Part shown: one piece after another, positions 1-8,640 of the stretch | Layout of the letters: each line of letters starts with the position of its first letter | How positions within the stretch are numbered: position 1 is the first letter of the stretch | From: Microbacterium horticulturae | Lineage (GTDB): Bacteria > Actinomycetota > Actinomycetes > Actinomycetales > Microbacteriaceae | Direction: 5' to 3' | NCBI RefSeq assembly: GCF_029094505.1 | Contig: NZ_CP119108.1 | Location: 1,054,001-1,118,000, forward strand | Length of the DNA stretch: 64,000 nucleotides | Made by a program: the position numbers and the translations under genes | Notes under the pieces: generated by a model | The model's input: the letters and a program-made list of their open reading frames with translations, nothing else | Database searches by the model: none | Told to the model about the DNA's origin: nothing

Positions 1-3000
1 CAGGCTGTGCGTGCCGTCGGGCAGGCCGTACGCGTACAGCGCCTGCTGGTCGGTCGATCCGAGATCGGTGCCGTCCACGGTGACGTCGAGCTTCTGGGAT
101 TCGTGACGCACCAGGGCGTACGTGTTCGCCGAACCGGTGCGGTCGGCTGTGACGCCGTCCGCCCACGAGGGGATGTTCACCGTCACGCCGTCGCCGCTCG
201 TGTACGGCGCCCAGTAGCCCGGGCCCACGTACGGCCGCACGATCCCGTCGAAGTACGAGGTCGCCGTGCGCTGACCGGGCTTGTAGGTGTGCTTCACGTC
301 GCGCACCTGCCACTCGGTGTCGACGATCTCGGGCTCCTGCAGCCATTCGACGTCGTGCGTGCTGACCCACTCGGTGCGGGTCATGCCGCGCGGCACGGCG
401 AGCGGGAACCCGGTGCCGTACTGCACGCCGGGCACGAAGTCGTACCGGTACTCGCCGACCGTCTGCTTCTGGTCGCCCGCGTACGTCGTCTCGACGCGTG
501 CCAGTCGACCGGGACGGTACGTCTGGTTCGCGGCGATGGCGCCGTCCTGGAACCGTGAGATGTCCCAGATCTCCGGAGAATTCGGGATGCCGGTGCCCGA
601 GATCTGCACACGGTGGCGCGCCATCTCGGCCAGGAGAGCACGACCCTGCACGCCGCTGATCTGTGCGACGGGCATCTTCGTGTTCGCGGTGAAGTCTGCC
701 GATCCCGCCCACTCGCTGAACTCGCCGTCGGCGTCGTCGACGACGATCAGCAGCTTCGCACCGGCGGCCAGGGCGTTGGCGGCCCGGTCGCTGGACGAGA
801 CCGCGGCGGAGCGCGTGACGACGGCGACCTTGCCCTTCACGTCGACCGCGGCGAAGGCGTCGGCCGAACCGTCACCCGCGTCGACGGCGGTCGCGTGCAG
901 CCTTCCGTCGAGAGCGGTCGAGCCTGCCGCGACGATGAGGTCGAGGTTCCGGTGGCCTGCCTTCAGCGTGAGCGTCGGGTGCTGCAGGCGCCAGCGCACG
1001 GACGCGCTGAAGTCCTGGTCGCCGTCGGCGGTCATCGACTGGGCGTAGAAGCCGTCCATCGTGACGGGCAGCTGGGCGCTGCCGGTGAACCCGTCGACGA
1101 CGAAGTCCATGCGGTTGACGGTCGTCTGCAAGCCCTTCTCACCGATGTCGACCGACACCTTCTTCGCGGTGCGGGCGTCGAGGGCGACTGACGCGCCCTT
1201 GTCGGTGAGGCCGACCGACGGGTCGCCCACGAGCGCCTGGACGGTACTGTCGGCGCTCCGGTCGAGCGTCATGTACGACATGACGCTGTACGAGCCGGCC
1301 GGCAGACGCACGGTGGTCTCACCGGCCACGTCGATCGTCTGGTACGACTGGTTCGCGGCATCCCACAGCCACGCAGTGGTCTCGGTCGGCTCGCCGTCGA
1401 AGTCGGTGGCGGTCAGATGCAGGTTGTAACGCTCGGCCTCCGCGATGATGCCGACGGCCGTACGCGCTACCGCCGTGTCACCCACCGACGCCACCAGTGC
1501 GCCGGAGAGCTGGTGGCCCGCCTCGACGTCCGCCTGGTTCGCGCTGAGGGTCACGTCGCGGCTGGCGCCGGCGGGGATCGTCAGCGAGTCGTCGCTGAGT
1601 GTCACCACGTCGGCCGGGTCGGCGGCCGCCGCGCGCGTGCTCAGCGGGGTCACGCCACCGTCGGAGGACGGCGTGGTGTCCGACATCGACAGCTTCAGCG
1701 CAACGGTGACGTCTTCGCCACCCGTGTTCGTGTAGGTGACGGTGCGCTTCAGGGTGGCGGGTTCGTCGCCCCAGTGCAGCATCCCGAAATCGGCCGAACC
1801 CGAAGCGACGACGCCCGCGTCGATCGCGGTGGTGAGGTCGACGACGCCCACGCCCGCCTGGTACGGGCTCAGTCCGACGTCGCGCGATGAGCTGGTCAGC
1901 AGTGCGCGCAGCTGGTCGGCGGTGTAGTCGGGATGCTCCTGCTTGAGAATCGCGGCGGCGCCGGCGATGTGCGGCGTGGCCATCGACGTGCCGCTCATGC
2001 TCACGTAATAGCCCTCGCCCGCGCTCTGTGCCGAACGGGCCGCGGTGATGTTGTTGCCGGGACCGGCGATGTCGGGCTTCATCGCGCCCGAGAGGGTCAG
2101 CGGACCCTGGCTCGAGAACCACGACAGTGCGCCCGACGGGTCGTCGACCGATCCGACCGTGAGTGCGTCGGCTGCGGCGCCGGGGGCGCCGATGGTCTCG
2201 GGATTGGTCGCGTTGCCGGCGGCGACGACGAACAGTGCTCCGGTCGACTCGGAGATCTCGTCCAGCGCCTCGGACATGAGGTCGGTGCCGTCGCTCGCCG
2301 TCGTCGAGCCCAGGCTCATCGACACGATGGGCGCCTGCTCGGCGGCCCACTCCATGCCGGCGATGATCCACGAGTCCTGCCCGTAGCCGTCGTTGCCGAG
2401 CACCTTGCCGACGATGGCCTTGGCGCCGTCGGCGACGCCGCGGTACTTGCCGTCGCTGGCCGCTCCCGTGCCGACGATGGTCGAGGTGACATGCGTGCCG
2501 TGGCCCTCGGGGTCGCTGTCGACGGCTTCATCGGGCACGAAGCTCTTCGAGCCGGAGAGCACCTGGCCCTTCAGATCCGGGTGGGTGGCATCGTACCCGG
2601 TGTCGAGGACGGCCACGGTCACGCCCTCGCCGGTGTAGCCGGCGTCCCAGGCGTCGGGCGCGCCGATGTACGGCACCGAGGTGTCGAGCGAAGCCTTCAC
2701 CTTGCCGTCGAGGTGGATGGCGGTGATGCCGTCGGCGAACGGCGCTGCCGCCGAACGGCTCTTCGACGCCGCGACGCTCGTGAGCGCATCCCACGTCTGT
2801 GCGGCCTTCGCGTGCGATGCGGTGGCCGCTTCGGCGCCGATGCTCGACAGCGTCCGCTGCACGGCCAGACCCGGTGCCGGCGCCGAGCGCGCCGCGCGTC
2901 CCGTCGTCTCGACGATGATCGGGGTGGCGTCGACGTGCGCGTTGTCGTAGCCGTCCTCGATGAGCAGGCTGACGTTGAAGAGATCGTCGTCGAGCACGCC

Positions 3001-3330
3001 CTTCGCGAGATACGACGCGGCGTCGTCGGGGATCACGTGCAGGTCGTCGCCGACCTGCAGCGTCTTGTAGCCGTCGCCGGGGTTGACGGTGTCGACGTCG
3101 ACCGTATGGGTGCCGTCGGAGAGGTCGGTCACCGTCACGGTGTCGCCGGTGATGAGGGTCACGGTGTGTGAGGCCTGGGTGGCGGCGGGGGTCGACGTCG
3201 CGTCGTGCACGGTCGCCTGCGCCGGCAGGGCGGCGGCGCCGATGCCGCTCAGACCCAGCGCGACACCGCCGGCAGTGGCCAGCGCGGCCCGTGCACGCCG
3301 ACGTGCGGGTCGGTCTTGTGGATGATCCAT
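1..3330 (-). CDS. Secreted S8 (subtilisin-like) serine protease with PA domain, C-terminus cut by window edge
   Basis: Read from an ATG at 3330 with GGAAAGGG upstream, the frame stays open for 1110 codons to the left edge, so the 3' end is missing. Residues 1-40 form a twin-arginine-rich basic start plus hydrophobic stretch ending in an AQA-type site, so export is likely. A peptidase S8 domain follows with the full triad: Asp243 in VAVLDTGYD, His277 in GHGTHV and Ser449 in SGTSMATPH. An inhibitor-like propeptide of about 200 residues precedes it. Around residues 780-900 there is a PA-like (protease-associated) segment, then β-rich sequence. Role is presumably degradation of external protein. 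It is divergent from the regulator at 3444 and shares a 113-bp promoter region with it. Function in detail (substrate, cell-wall attachment) cannot be told because the C-terminus is absent. Confidence 0.93.
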   Translation of the reverse strand, partial: MDHPQDRPARRRARAALATAGGVALGLSGIGAAALPAQATVHDATSTPAATQASHTVTLITGDTVTVTDLSDGTHTVDVDTVNPGDGYKTLQVGDDLHVIPDDAASYLAKGVLDDDLFNVSLLIEDGYDNAHVDATPIIVETTGRAARSAPAPGLAVQRTLSSIGAEAATASHAKAAQTWDALTSVAASKSRSAAAPFADGITAIHLDGKVKASLDTSVPYIGAPDAWDAGYTGEGVTVAVLDTGYDATHPDLKGQVLSGSKSFVPDEAVDSDPEGHGTHVTSTIVGTGAASDGKYRGVADGAKAIVGKVLGNDGYGQDSWIIAGMEWAAEQAPIVSMSLGSTTASDGTDLMSEALDEISESTGALFVVAAGNATNPETIGAPGAAADALTVGSVDDPSGALSWFSSQGPLTLSGAMKPDIAGPGNNITAARSAQSAGEGYYVSMSGTSMATPHIAGAAAILKQEHPDYTADQLRALLTSSSRDVGLSPYQAGVGVVDLTTAIDAGVVASGSADFGMLHWGDEPATLKRTVTYTNTGGEDVTVALKLSMSDTTPSSDGGVTPLSTRAAAADPADVVTLSDDSLTIPAGASRDVTLSANQADVEAGHQLSGALVASVGDTAVARTAVGIIAEAERYNLHLTATDFDGEPTETTAWLWDAANQSYQTIDVAGETTVRLPAGSYSVMSYMTLDRSADSTVQALVGDPSVGLTDKGASVALDARTAKKVSVDIGEKGLQTTVNRMDFVVDGFTGSAQLPVTMDGFYAQSMTADGDQDFSASVRWRLQHPTLTLKAGHRNLDLIVAAGSTALDGRLHATAVDAGDGSADAFAAVDVKGKVAVVTRSAAVSSSDRAANALAAGAKLLIVVDDADGEFSEWAGSADFTANTKMPVAQISGVQGRALLAEMARHRVQISGTGIPNSPEIWDISRFQDGAIAANQTYRPGRLARVETTYAGDQKQTVGEYRYDFVPGVQYGTGFPLAVPRGMTRTEWVSTHDVEWLQEPEIVDTEWQVRDVKHTYKPGQRTATSYFDGIVRPYVGPGYWAPYTSGDGVTVNIPSWADGVTADRTGSANTYALVRHESQKLDVTVDGTDLGSTDQQALYAYGLPDGTHSL

Positions 3331-3370
3331 GAGAACCCTTTCCTGATTGGGGAGCGAGGCCCACGTTCCC

Positions 3371-3384
3371 ATACCGCGCGGTAT
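3371..3384. promoter_or_regulatory. 14-bp perfect palindrome between protease and regulator
   Basis: ATACCGCGCGGTAT is its own reverse complement and lies in the only intergenic space between the divergent S8 protease and TrmB/LuxR-like regulator genes. It is 41 bp from the protease start and 60 bp from the regulator start. That position suits an operator controlling one or both genes; this is inference. Confidence 0.45.
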
Positions 3385-3443
3385 ATCGTGGTGGCGAAGA
3401 AACGACATGGCCGTCATCCGCCAGACGGAGATCGGGAGGACGC

Positions 3444-4400
3444 ATGCTCGACGCGATCGGGCTGGATGGCGATCACGTCACGCTGTATCGCCGTCTGCTC
3501 GAGGCCCCGTCGGCGGCCTTCGACGAACTCGCCCGGCTGGCAGCGCTCGACGAGGGCGTCGTGAGACGTCTGGTCGAAGATCTTGAAGACGCCGGTCTCG
3601 TGGCGCGCCAGGGTTCCGCGCCCGATCGGGTCGTGGCATCCCCGCCCTCTCTCGCCCTGCGCCCGTTGCTGCTGGAGAGCGAGCGGCGCCTCGCGGCCGC
3701 GCACGAGGCACTGGTGCACTTCAGCGAGCTGTATCGGCACGGCGCCGAGCAGCGGGCTGCGCCCGACGTGGTCGACGTCGTGGTGGGGCCGGATGCCGTC
3801 CGCCAGCGCCTCGCTCAGCTGCAGGCATCGGCGCTGGAGCGCGTGGACGTGTTCGTGCTCAGCGAGGTCGCACTGATGGCGTCGGCGGAGAACGTCGAGG
3901 AGGGGCGGGCACTGGAGCGCGGCGTGCGCTATCGGGTGATCATCGAGTCGGAGGTCGCGCAGCGCCCCGGCTTCATCGACGACGCCCACGCGACGATCGA
4001 GGCGGGGGAGGAGATCCGGGTGCTCCCGACGCTGCCCACGCGGCTGTTCCTCGTCGACGATGCGATCGCCCTGCTGCCGATGTACTCGCACGGGCCCGAC
4101 CGCGTCAGCGGCGCGCTGCTGGTGCACCCGTCGGGGCTGCTCGATCTCGTGATCGCGATCTTCGGCGAGTACTGGGCGACGGCGCGGCCACTGCTCGGCT
4201 CGGACGAGCCGAGCGTGAGCGGGGCCGACCGCGACCTGCTGTCATTGCTCGTGCTGGGGATGACTGACTCTGCCGCGGCGTCGCAGCTCGGGATCTCGGT
4301 GCGCACCGTCCAGCGGCGCGTGGCCGAGCTGGCCGAGCGCGCGGGAGTGCTGTCGCGGTTCCAGCTGGGGGCCGAGGCCGTGCGACGCGGCTGGGTGTGA
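3444..4400 (+). CDS. Transcriptional regulator with TrmB-like N-terminus and LuxR-type HTH C-terminus
   Basis: 318 residues from an ATG preceded by GGGAGGA. The first ~75 residues read as a winged-helix sensor typical of TrmB-like proteins (a short helix-rich domain with the phrase LVEDLEDAGLV), and the last ~65 residues carry a GerE/LuxR-type helix-turn-helix around ISVRTVQRRVAEL. The middle (about 110-240) resembles the phospholipase-D-like effector region found in TrmB-type regulators. Such proteins in actinobacteria often sit next to secreted proteases, as here with the divergent subtilase. The ligand is unknown. Its end is 3 nt from the end of the convergent DUF4870 gene. Confidence 0.8.
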   Translation: MLDAIGLDGDHVTLYRRLLEAPSAAFDELARLAALDEGVVRRLVEDLEDAGLVARQGSAPDRVVASPPSLALRPLLLESERRLAAAHEALVHFSELYRHGAEQRAAPDVVDVVVGPDAVRQRLAQLQASALERVDVFVLSEVALMASAENVEEGRALERGVRYRVIIESEVAQRPGFIDDAHATIEAGEEIRVLPTLPTRLFLVDDAIALLPMYSHGPDRVSGALLVHPSGLLDLVIAIFGEYWATARPLLGSDEPSVSGADRDLLSLLVLGMTDSAAASQLGISVRTVQRRVAELAERAGVLSRFQLGAEAVRRGWV

Positions 4401-4403
4401 GCG

Positions 4404-4793
4404 CTACTTGATGAGGCGCAGGCTGATCGGGTACCGGTAGCCACCGCCGTTGTTGACGGCGATGCCGCCCATGATCGACCAGATGACATTGAGGACCCAG
4501 AGCGCGAACGCGAGAAGCCCCAGCACGAGCCCGATGACGCCGCCGAGGAAGGGGATCCAGCCGAAGAGGCCGCGTACGATGCTGATCGCGACCCAGACGA
4601 TGGTCGCGGTGATCTGCCAGTTCAGGGCCTCTTTACCCTCCTGGTTCACGCGCGGCCCGCGGTCCTTCAGGACGAGCCAGATGATCAGCGACGGCAGAAA
4701 CCCGACGATGCCGCCGATGTGCGCCCACATCGCGGCCTGCTTGTCGGACTCGGGCGACAGGGGAGGGGCGGGTTGGCCATACGGGTTCGTCAT
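4404..4793 (-). CDS. DUF4870 family small membrane protein
   Basis: 129 residues; the start at 4793 has a strong GGAAGGA site 7 nt upstream. After a proline-rich N-terminus (MTNPYGQPAPP) three hydrophobic segments occur at roughly 20-42, 60-78 and 85-112, with the family phrase NQEGKEALNWQ between the first two, which is characteristic of DUF4870 proteins. The function of the family is unknown; it is an integral membrane protein. It is a single gene between a regulator and an aldo/keto reductase. Confidence 0.85.
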   Translation of the reverse strand: MTNPYGQPAPPLSPESDKQAAMWAHIGGIVGFLPSLIIWLVLKDRGPRVNQEGKEALNWQITATIVWVAISIVRGLFGWIPFLGGVIGLVLGLLAFALWVLNVIWSIMGGIAVNNGGGYRYPISLRLIK

Positions 4794-4886
4794 CGGGTGT
4801 CCTTCCGGGCGGGCGCACAGCGTGTGCCCACCCACGGTAGCGGTCGGGCGAGCTCGCGGGCAATCCGCGGCGGTAGCGTGGGGGAC

Positions 4887-5861
4887 GTGACTGATGTGCA
4901 GCAGCGCCGCGTGGGCGCCTCCGGACTCCTCGTCTCCGCGGTCGGCCTCGGCTGCAACAACTTCGGCCGGTCGGGGACGGTGACCGAGACGCTCGAAGGC
5001 ACGAAGGCGGTTCTGGATGCCGCGATCGACGCCGGCGTCACGTTCCTCGACACCGCAGACGGGTATGGCGCAGAACCGGGGCTCAGCGAAACGCTCATGG
5101 GCGAGGCGCTGAAGGGGCGGCGCGATGAGGTGGTGCTCGCGACGAAGTTCGGACACTCGGGGTCGAAATTCGACTACCCCGGCGCCAAGGGATCCCGGTC
5201 GTACGTGCGGCGGGCGGTCGAGGCATCCCTCCGTCGTCTGCAGACCGACTGGATCGACCTCTACCAGCTGCACACGCCCGACAACGAGACGCCCATGGAA
5301 GAGACCCTCGACGCGCTGGGCGACCTCGTGCGCGAGGGCAAGGTGCGCTACATCGGGCACTCGAACTTCTCGGGCTGGCAGATCGCCGAGGCGCACTTCG
5401 TGGCGCGCGAGCGGCATGCGGTGCCCTATGTGTCGGCGCAGAACGAATACAGCCTGCTGCGGCGCGGCTCCGAGCGCAACGTGCTGCGCGCCGTCGAGCG
5501 GTACGGGCTGGGCTTCTTCCCGTACTTCCCGCTGCAGAACGGGCTGCTCACCGGCAAGTTCACGCGCGCCGGCGGGCCCGACGACAGCCGCATCATGCGG
5601 CAGCGGCCGCACCTGTGGGAAGACGCGCCGTGGGATGCGCTCGATGCCTACCAGGCGTTCTGCGACGAGCGCGGCATCACGATGCTCGAGGCGACGTTCG
5701 GGTGGCTGCTGTCGCAGCCGGCGCTGTCGAGCGTGATCGCCGGGGCGACTCGGCCCGAGCAGGTGCGGGCGAACGCGGCCGCCGGCTCGGCGTGGACGCC
5801 TTCTGCGGACGACCTCGCGGCGATCGACGCGATCTTCCCGCCGGCGCCGACTGCGCCGTGA
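4887..5861 (+). CDS. Aldo/keto reductase
   Basis: 324 residues from a GTG at 4887; a longer reading frame upstream exists but has no start context, whereas TAGCGT lies 7 nt before this GTG (a −10 for a leaderless message). The catalytic tetrad of the family is visible: Asp55 and Tyr60 (DTADGYG), Lys87 (ATKFG) and His129 (YQLHTP). The C-terminal NADPH-binding region includes SSVIAGATRPEQV. The enzyme would reduce carbonyl substrates with NADPH in the cytoplasm; the substrate cannot be predicted. It is closest in style to the YhdN/IolS type. Confidence 0.9.
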   Translation: MTDVQQRRVGASGLLVSAVGLGCNNFGRSGTVTETLEGTKAVLDAAIDAGVTFLDTADGYGAEPGLSETLMGEALKGRRDEVVLATKFGHSGSKFDYPGAKGSRSYVRRAVEASLRRLQTDWIDLYQLHTPDNETPMEETLDALGDLVREGKVRYIGHSNFSGWQIAEAHFVARERHAVPYVSAQNEYSLLRRGSERNVLRAVERYGLGFFPYFPLQNGLLTGKFTRAGGPDDSRIMRQRPHLWEDAPWDALDAYQAFCDERGITMLEATFGWLLSQPALSSVIAGATRPEQVRANAAAGSAWTPSADDLAAIDAIFPPAPTAP

Positions 5862-5873
5862 GGTAGGGGCTGC

Positions 5874-6473
5874 TCACCGCGTGCGCAGGCCGTCGAGCGC
5901 GACGGCGAGCACGTCGTCGGCGAGCTGATCGGCGCCCTCGGGGCCGGTGGGCCGATACCACTCGACGACCGAGTTGACCATGCCGAACACGAGGCGGGTG
6001 GCCACCGACGCGTCGATGTCAGCGCGCACCGAGCCTTCGTCCTGCGCGGCGCGTACCAGGGCCGTGACAGTCCGGTCGAAGGCGCGCCGGCGTGCGAGGG
6101 CCGCGCGCTCGGTGTCGCTGTTGCCGCGCACGCGCAGCAGCAGCGTCACGGCCGGCAGGCGTGCGGCCAGCACGCGCACGGCGCCGTGCAGCACGACGCC
6201 GAGCCTGTCGCTGGCGGTTCCGGTCGTGGCATCCCGCGTCTGCAGCACCGCTTCCAGACCCCCGAGGGCCTGCTCGAGGGCGAGCGAGAGAAGCTCTTCC
6301 TTCGACGAGAAGTGGTGGTAGAGCGCGGACTTGGTCAGACCCAACCGCTCGGCGAGCTGCGCGACCGAGGTCGCGTCGTATCCCTGCTCGATGAACAGTG
6401 CGACCGCGACCTGCAGAATCTGCTCGCGGTCGTAGCCGGGGCGCCCGCGCTTGGCCTGTTCGTGCTCCACCAT
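5874..6473 (-). CDS. TetR-family repressor, probable regulator of paa genes
   Basis: 199 residues from the ATG at 6473. Residues 15-60 form the TetR DNA-binding domain (REQILQVAVALFIEQGYDAT, then SVAQLAERLGLTKSALYHHF). The rest is an α-helical ligand-binding domain. It is divergent from paaZ, and palindromes at the paaZ and paaI/paaA promoters resemble each other, so it is likely the PaaR-type repressor that responds to phenylacetyl-CoA; that link is inference from position. An in-frame upstream ATG at 6532 would place the coding sequence over the paaZ promoter and is less likely. Confidence 0.85.
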   Translation of the reverse strand: MVEHEQAKRGRPGYDREQILQVAVALFIEQGYDATSVAQLAERLGLTKSALYHHFSSKEELLSLALEQALGGLEAVLQTRDATTGTASDRLGVVLHGAVRVLAARLPAVTLLLRVRGNSDTERAALARRRAFDRTVTALVRAAQDEGSVRADIDASVATRLVFGMVNSVVEWYRPTGPEGADQLADDVLAVALDGLRTR

Positions 6474-6503
6474 CACCGGCCCAGTCTCCCACGTGTGGTC
6501 GAT

Positions 6504-6525
6504 TTCCTGAACGATCGGTAAGGTA
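6504..6525. promoter_or_regulatory. Putative paa operator over the paaZ −10
   Basis: An imperfect palindrome centred between 6514 and 6515 has the arms CCTGAACGA / TCGGTAAGG (consensus CCTKAMCGATCGKTMAGG). The likely −10 TAAGGT (6519-6524), 7 nt before the paaZ ATG, lies inside it, so a bound repressor would block the promoter. A related palindrome occurs at 13070-13091. Confidence 0.6.
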
Positions 6526-6531
6526 TTCGGC

Positions 6532-8580
6532 ATGGACACGATTCTGCCCAGCTTCGTCAACGGAGACTGGTGGATGCCGCAATCCGGCGTCGACGCGACC
6601 GTCGTGCGCGACGCATCGACGGGCGCGGAGGTGGTCGCCGTCTCCAGCGAGGGCATCGATCTCGCCGGGGCGCTGGACTACGCGCGCGATGTCGGGCGCC
6701 GGTCGCTGGGCGCGTTGACGTTCCACCAGCGCGCGCTGCTGCTCAAGCAGTTCGCGCAGGCGCTCACCGCGCGCAAAGACGAGCTGTACGAGCTTGCGAA
6801 GACGGCGGGCGCCACGGTCCGCGACTCGATGATCGACGTCGACGGCGGCATCGGCGTACTGTTCACCTACAGCTCGAAGGGGCGGCGCGAGCTGCCGAAC
6901 GCCCGGGCGATCCTCGACGGGCCGCTCGAGCAGCTCTCGAAGGACGGCTCGTTCCTCGGCCGGCACGTGTACACCCGGCTGCCCGGTGTCGTGGTGCAGA
7001 TCAACGCCTTCAACTTCCCGACCTGGGGTCCGCTTGAGAAGCTCGCGCCGGCGTTTCTCGCGGGACTTCCGACGATCATCAAGCCGGCCACGCCCACGGC
7101 GCACCTGACCGAGGCGTGGGTGCGCATCCTCGTCGAGTCGGGGCTGCTGCCAGAGGGTTCGGTGCAGCTGGTGTCGGGCGCGCTGCCGGGTGTGTTCGAC
7201 CTGCTGCGACTGGGCGATGTCGTGGCCTTCACCGGATCGGCGTCGACCGCTGATGCGCTGCGCGCGCAGGTGCCGGCGGGGGTTCGGTTCTCGGCCGAGA
7301 CCGACTCGATCAACGCCTCGGTGCTCGGGCCCGACGCGGCGCCGGGCACGCCGGTGTTCGACGCGTACATCCGCCAGCTGTTCATCGAGCTCACGGCGAA
7401 GGCCGGGCAGAAGTGTACGGCGATCCGGCGGGCAGTGGTGCCCGCGGCATCCATCCCCGCGGTCGTCTCCGCGCTGCGTGCCCGACTCGACGAGAAACTT
7501 GTGCTCGGCGATCCGCACGCGGAGGGCGTCACGATGGGGCCGCTGGTGTCGGTCGCGCAGCATGACGAAGTGATGTCGCACGCGCATCAACTGGTGAGCG
7601 CCGGCGGAGAGGTGCTGCTCGGATCGTTTTCGGTTCCCGACGTCGTGCGCGCCGACGGGACCACCGGGCCCGCGCCCGAGGGCGCATTCGCCGCACCGAT
7701 GCTCATCGGGTTCGGCGCCGACGCGCCGGCGGCGGCGCACGAGGTCGAGGCGTTCGGGCCGGTGTCGACGGTCATCGGGTACTCGTCGCTCGATGAGGCC
7801 GCAGACCTGGTCAATCGTGGCGGCGGGATGCTGGTGACCAGCGTCGCGACCGATGATGAGGCCGTCGCGCGCGAGCTGTGGGAGCGCATAGCGCCGTACA
7901 GCGGACGGGTGCTGTTGCTGGACTCGGCCGACGCGCGCACGTCGACCGGGCACGGCTCGCCGGTGCCGCACCTCGTGCATGGCGGGCCGGGGCGTGCAGG
8001 TGGGGGAGAGGAACTCGGCGGCATCCGCGCCGTGAAGCACTTCCTGCAGCGCACCGCCGTGCAAGGCTCGCCCGACATGCTGACGGCGATCACCGGAGTG
8101 TGGCATCCCGGCGCCCGCGTCGTCGCGGACGGTGAGCATCCGTTCCGCAAGCCGCTGTCGCGGCTGCGCGTGGGAGATCGATTCGCGTCGGGGGAACGCG
8201 CGGTGACGCTCGACGACATCGAGACGTTCGCGCACTTCACCGGCGACACCTTCTACGCGCACATGGACGAGGAGGCCGCTGCGGCCAACCCGTTCTTCCC
8301 GGGGCGAGTCGCGCACGGGTATCTGCTCGTCTCGTTCGCAGCCGGGTTGTTCGTGGAGCCGGCGCCGGGGCCGGTGCTTGCGAACTACGGGCTGGAGGAT
8401 CTGCGCTTCGTCACGCCGGTGTCGCCGGGCGACAGCATCCGCGTGGAGCTGACCGCCAAGCAGATCACGCCGCGCGAGACCGACGAGTACGGCGAGGTGC
8501 GGTGGGATGCGGTGATCCGCAACCAGGATGACGCTCTGGTCGCCTCGTACGACGTGCTCACGCTCGTCGCGAAGGAGTAA
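6532..8580 (+). CDS. paaZ: PaaZ: bifunctional oxepin-CoA hydrolase / 3-oxo-5,6-dehydrosuberyl-CoA semialdehyde dehydrogenase
   Basis: 682 residues, the usual PaaZ length. Residues 1-530 are an aldehyde dehydrogenase domain with catalytic Cys295 in AGQKCTAIRR. Residues about 540-682 are a MaoC-like hydratase domain with the active pair Asp572 and His577 in GDTFYAH. The protein opens the oxepin ring of the CoA-bound intermediate and oxidises the resulting aldehyde in phenylacetate catabolism. It starts 7 nt after a TAAGGT −10 with no clear Shine-Dalgarno, so the transcript may be leaderless. It is divergent from the TetR gene and stands apart from the paaABCDE block at 13-17 kb. Confidence 0.97.
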   Translation: MDTILPSFVNGDWWMPQSGVDATVVRDASTGAEVVAVSSEGIDLAGALDYARDVGRRSLGALTFHQRALLLKQFAQALTARKDELYELAKTAGATVRDSMIDVDGGIGVLFTYSSKGRRELPNARAILDGPLEQLSKDGSFLGRHVYTRLPGVVVQINAFNFPTWGPLEKLAPAFLAGLPTIIKPATPTAHLTEAWVRILVESGLLPEGSVQLVSGALPGVFDLLRLGDVVAFTGSASTADALRAQVPAGVRFSAETDSINASVLGPDAAPGTPVFDAYIRQLFIELTAKAGQKCTAIRRAVVPAASIPAVVSALRARLDEKLVLGDPHAEGVTMGPLVSVAQHDEVMSHAHQLVSAGGEVLLGSFSVPDVVRADGTTGPAPEGAFAAPMLIGFGADAPAAAHEVEAFGPVSTVIGYSSLDEAADLVNRGGGMLVTSVATDDEAVARELWERIAPYSGRVLLLDSADARTSTGHGSPVPHLVHGGPGRAGGGEELGGIRAVKHFLQRTAVQGSPDMLTAITGVWHPGARVVADGEHPFRKPLSRLRVGDRFASGERAVTLDDIETFAHFTGDTFYAHMDEEAAAANPFFPGRVAHGYLLVSFAAGLFVEPAPGPVLANYGLEDLRFVTPVSPGDSIRVELTAKQITPRETDEYGEVRWDAVIRNQDDALVASYDVLTLVAKE

Positions 8581-8640
8581 GTCGGAACGCCCTCACGTCG
8601 CCTTCGACAGTACGAGCGGTGTGGCAGGCGGCGCGCGGGG

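Noticed and set aside
6019..8316. 765-codon minus-strand frame opposite paaZ
   Set aside because: Arg/His-rich with no recognisable domain, antisense to a fully conserved paaZ gene.
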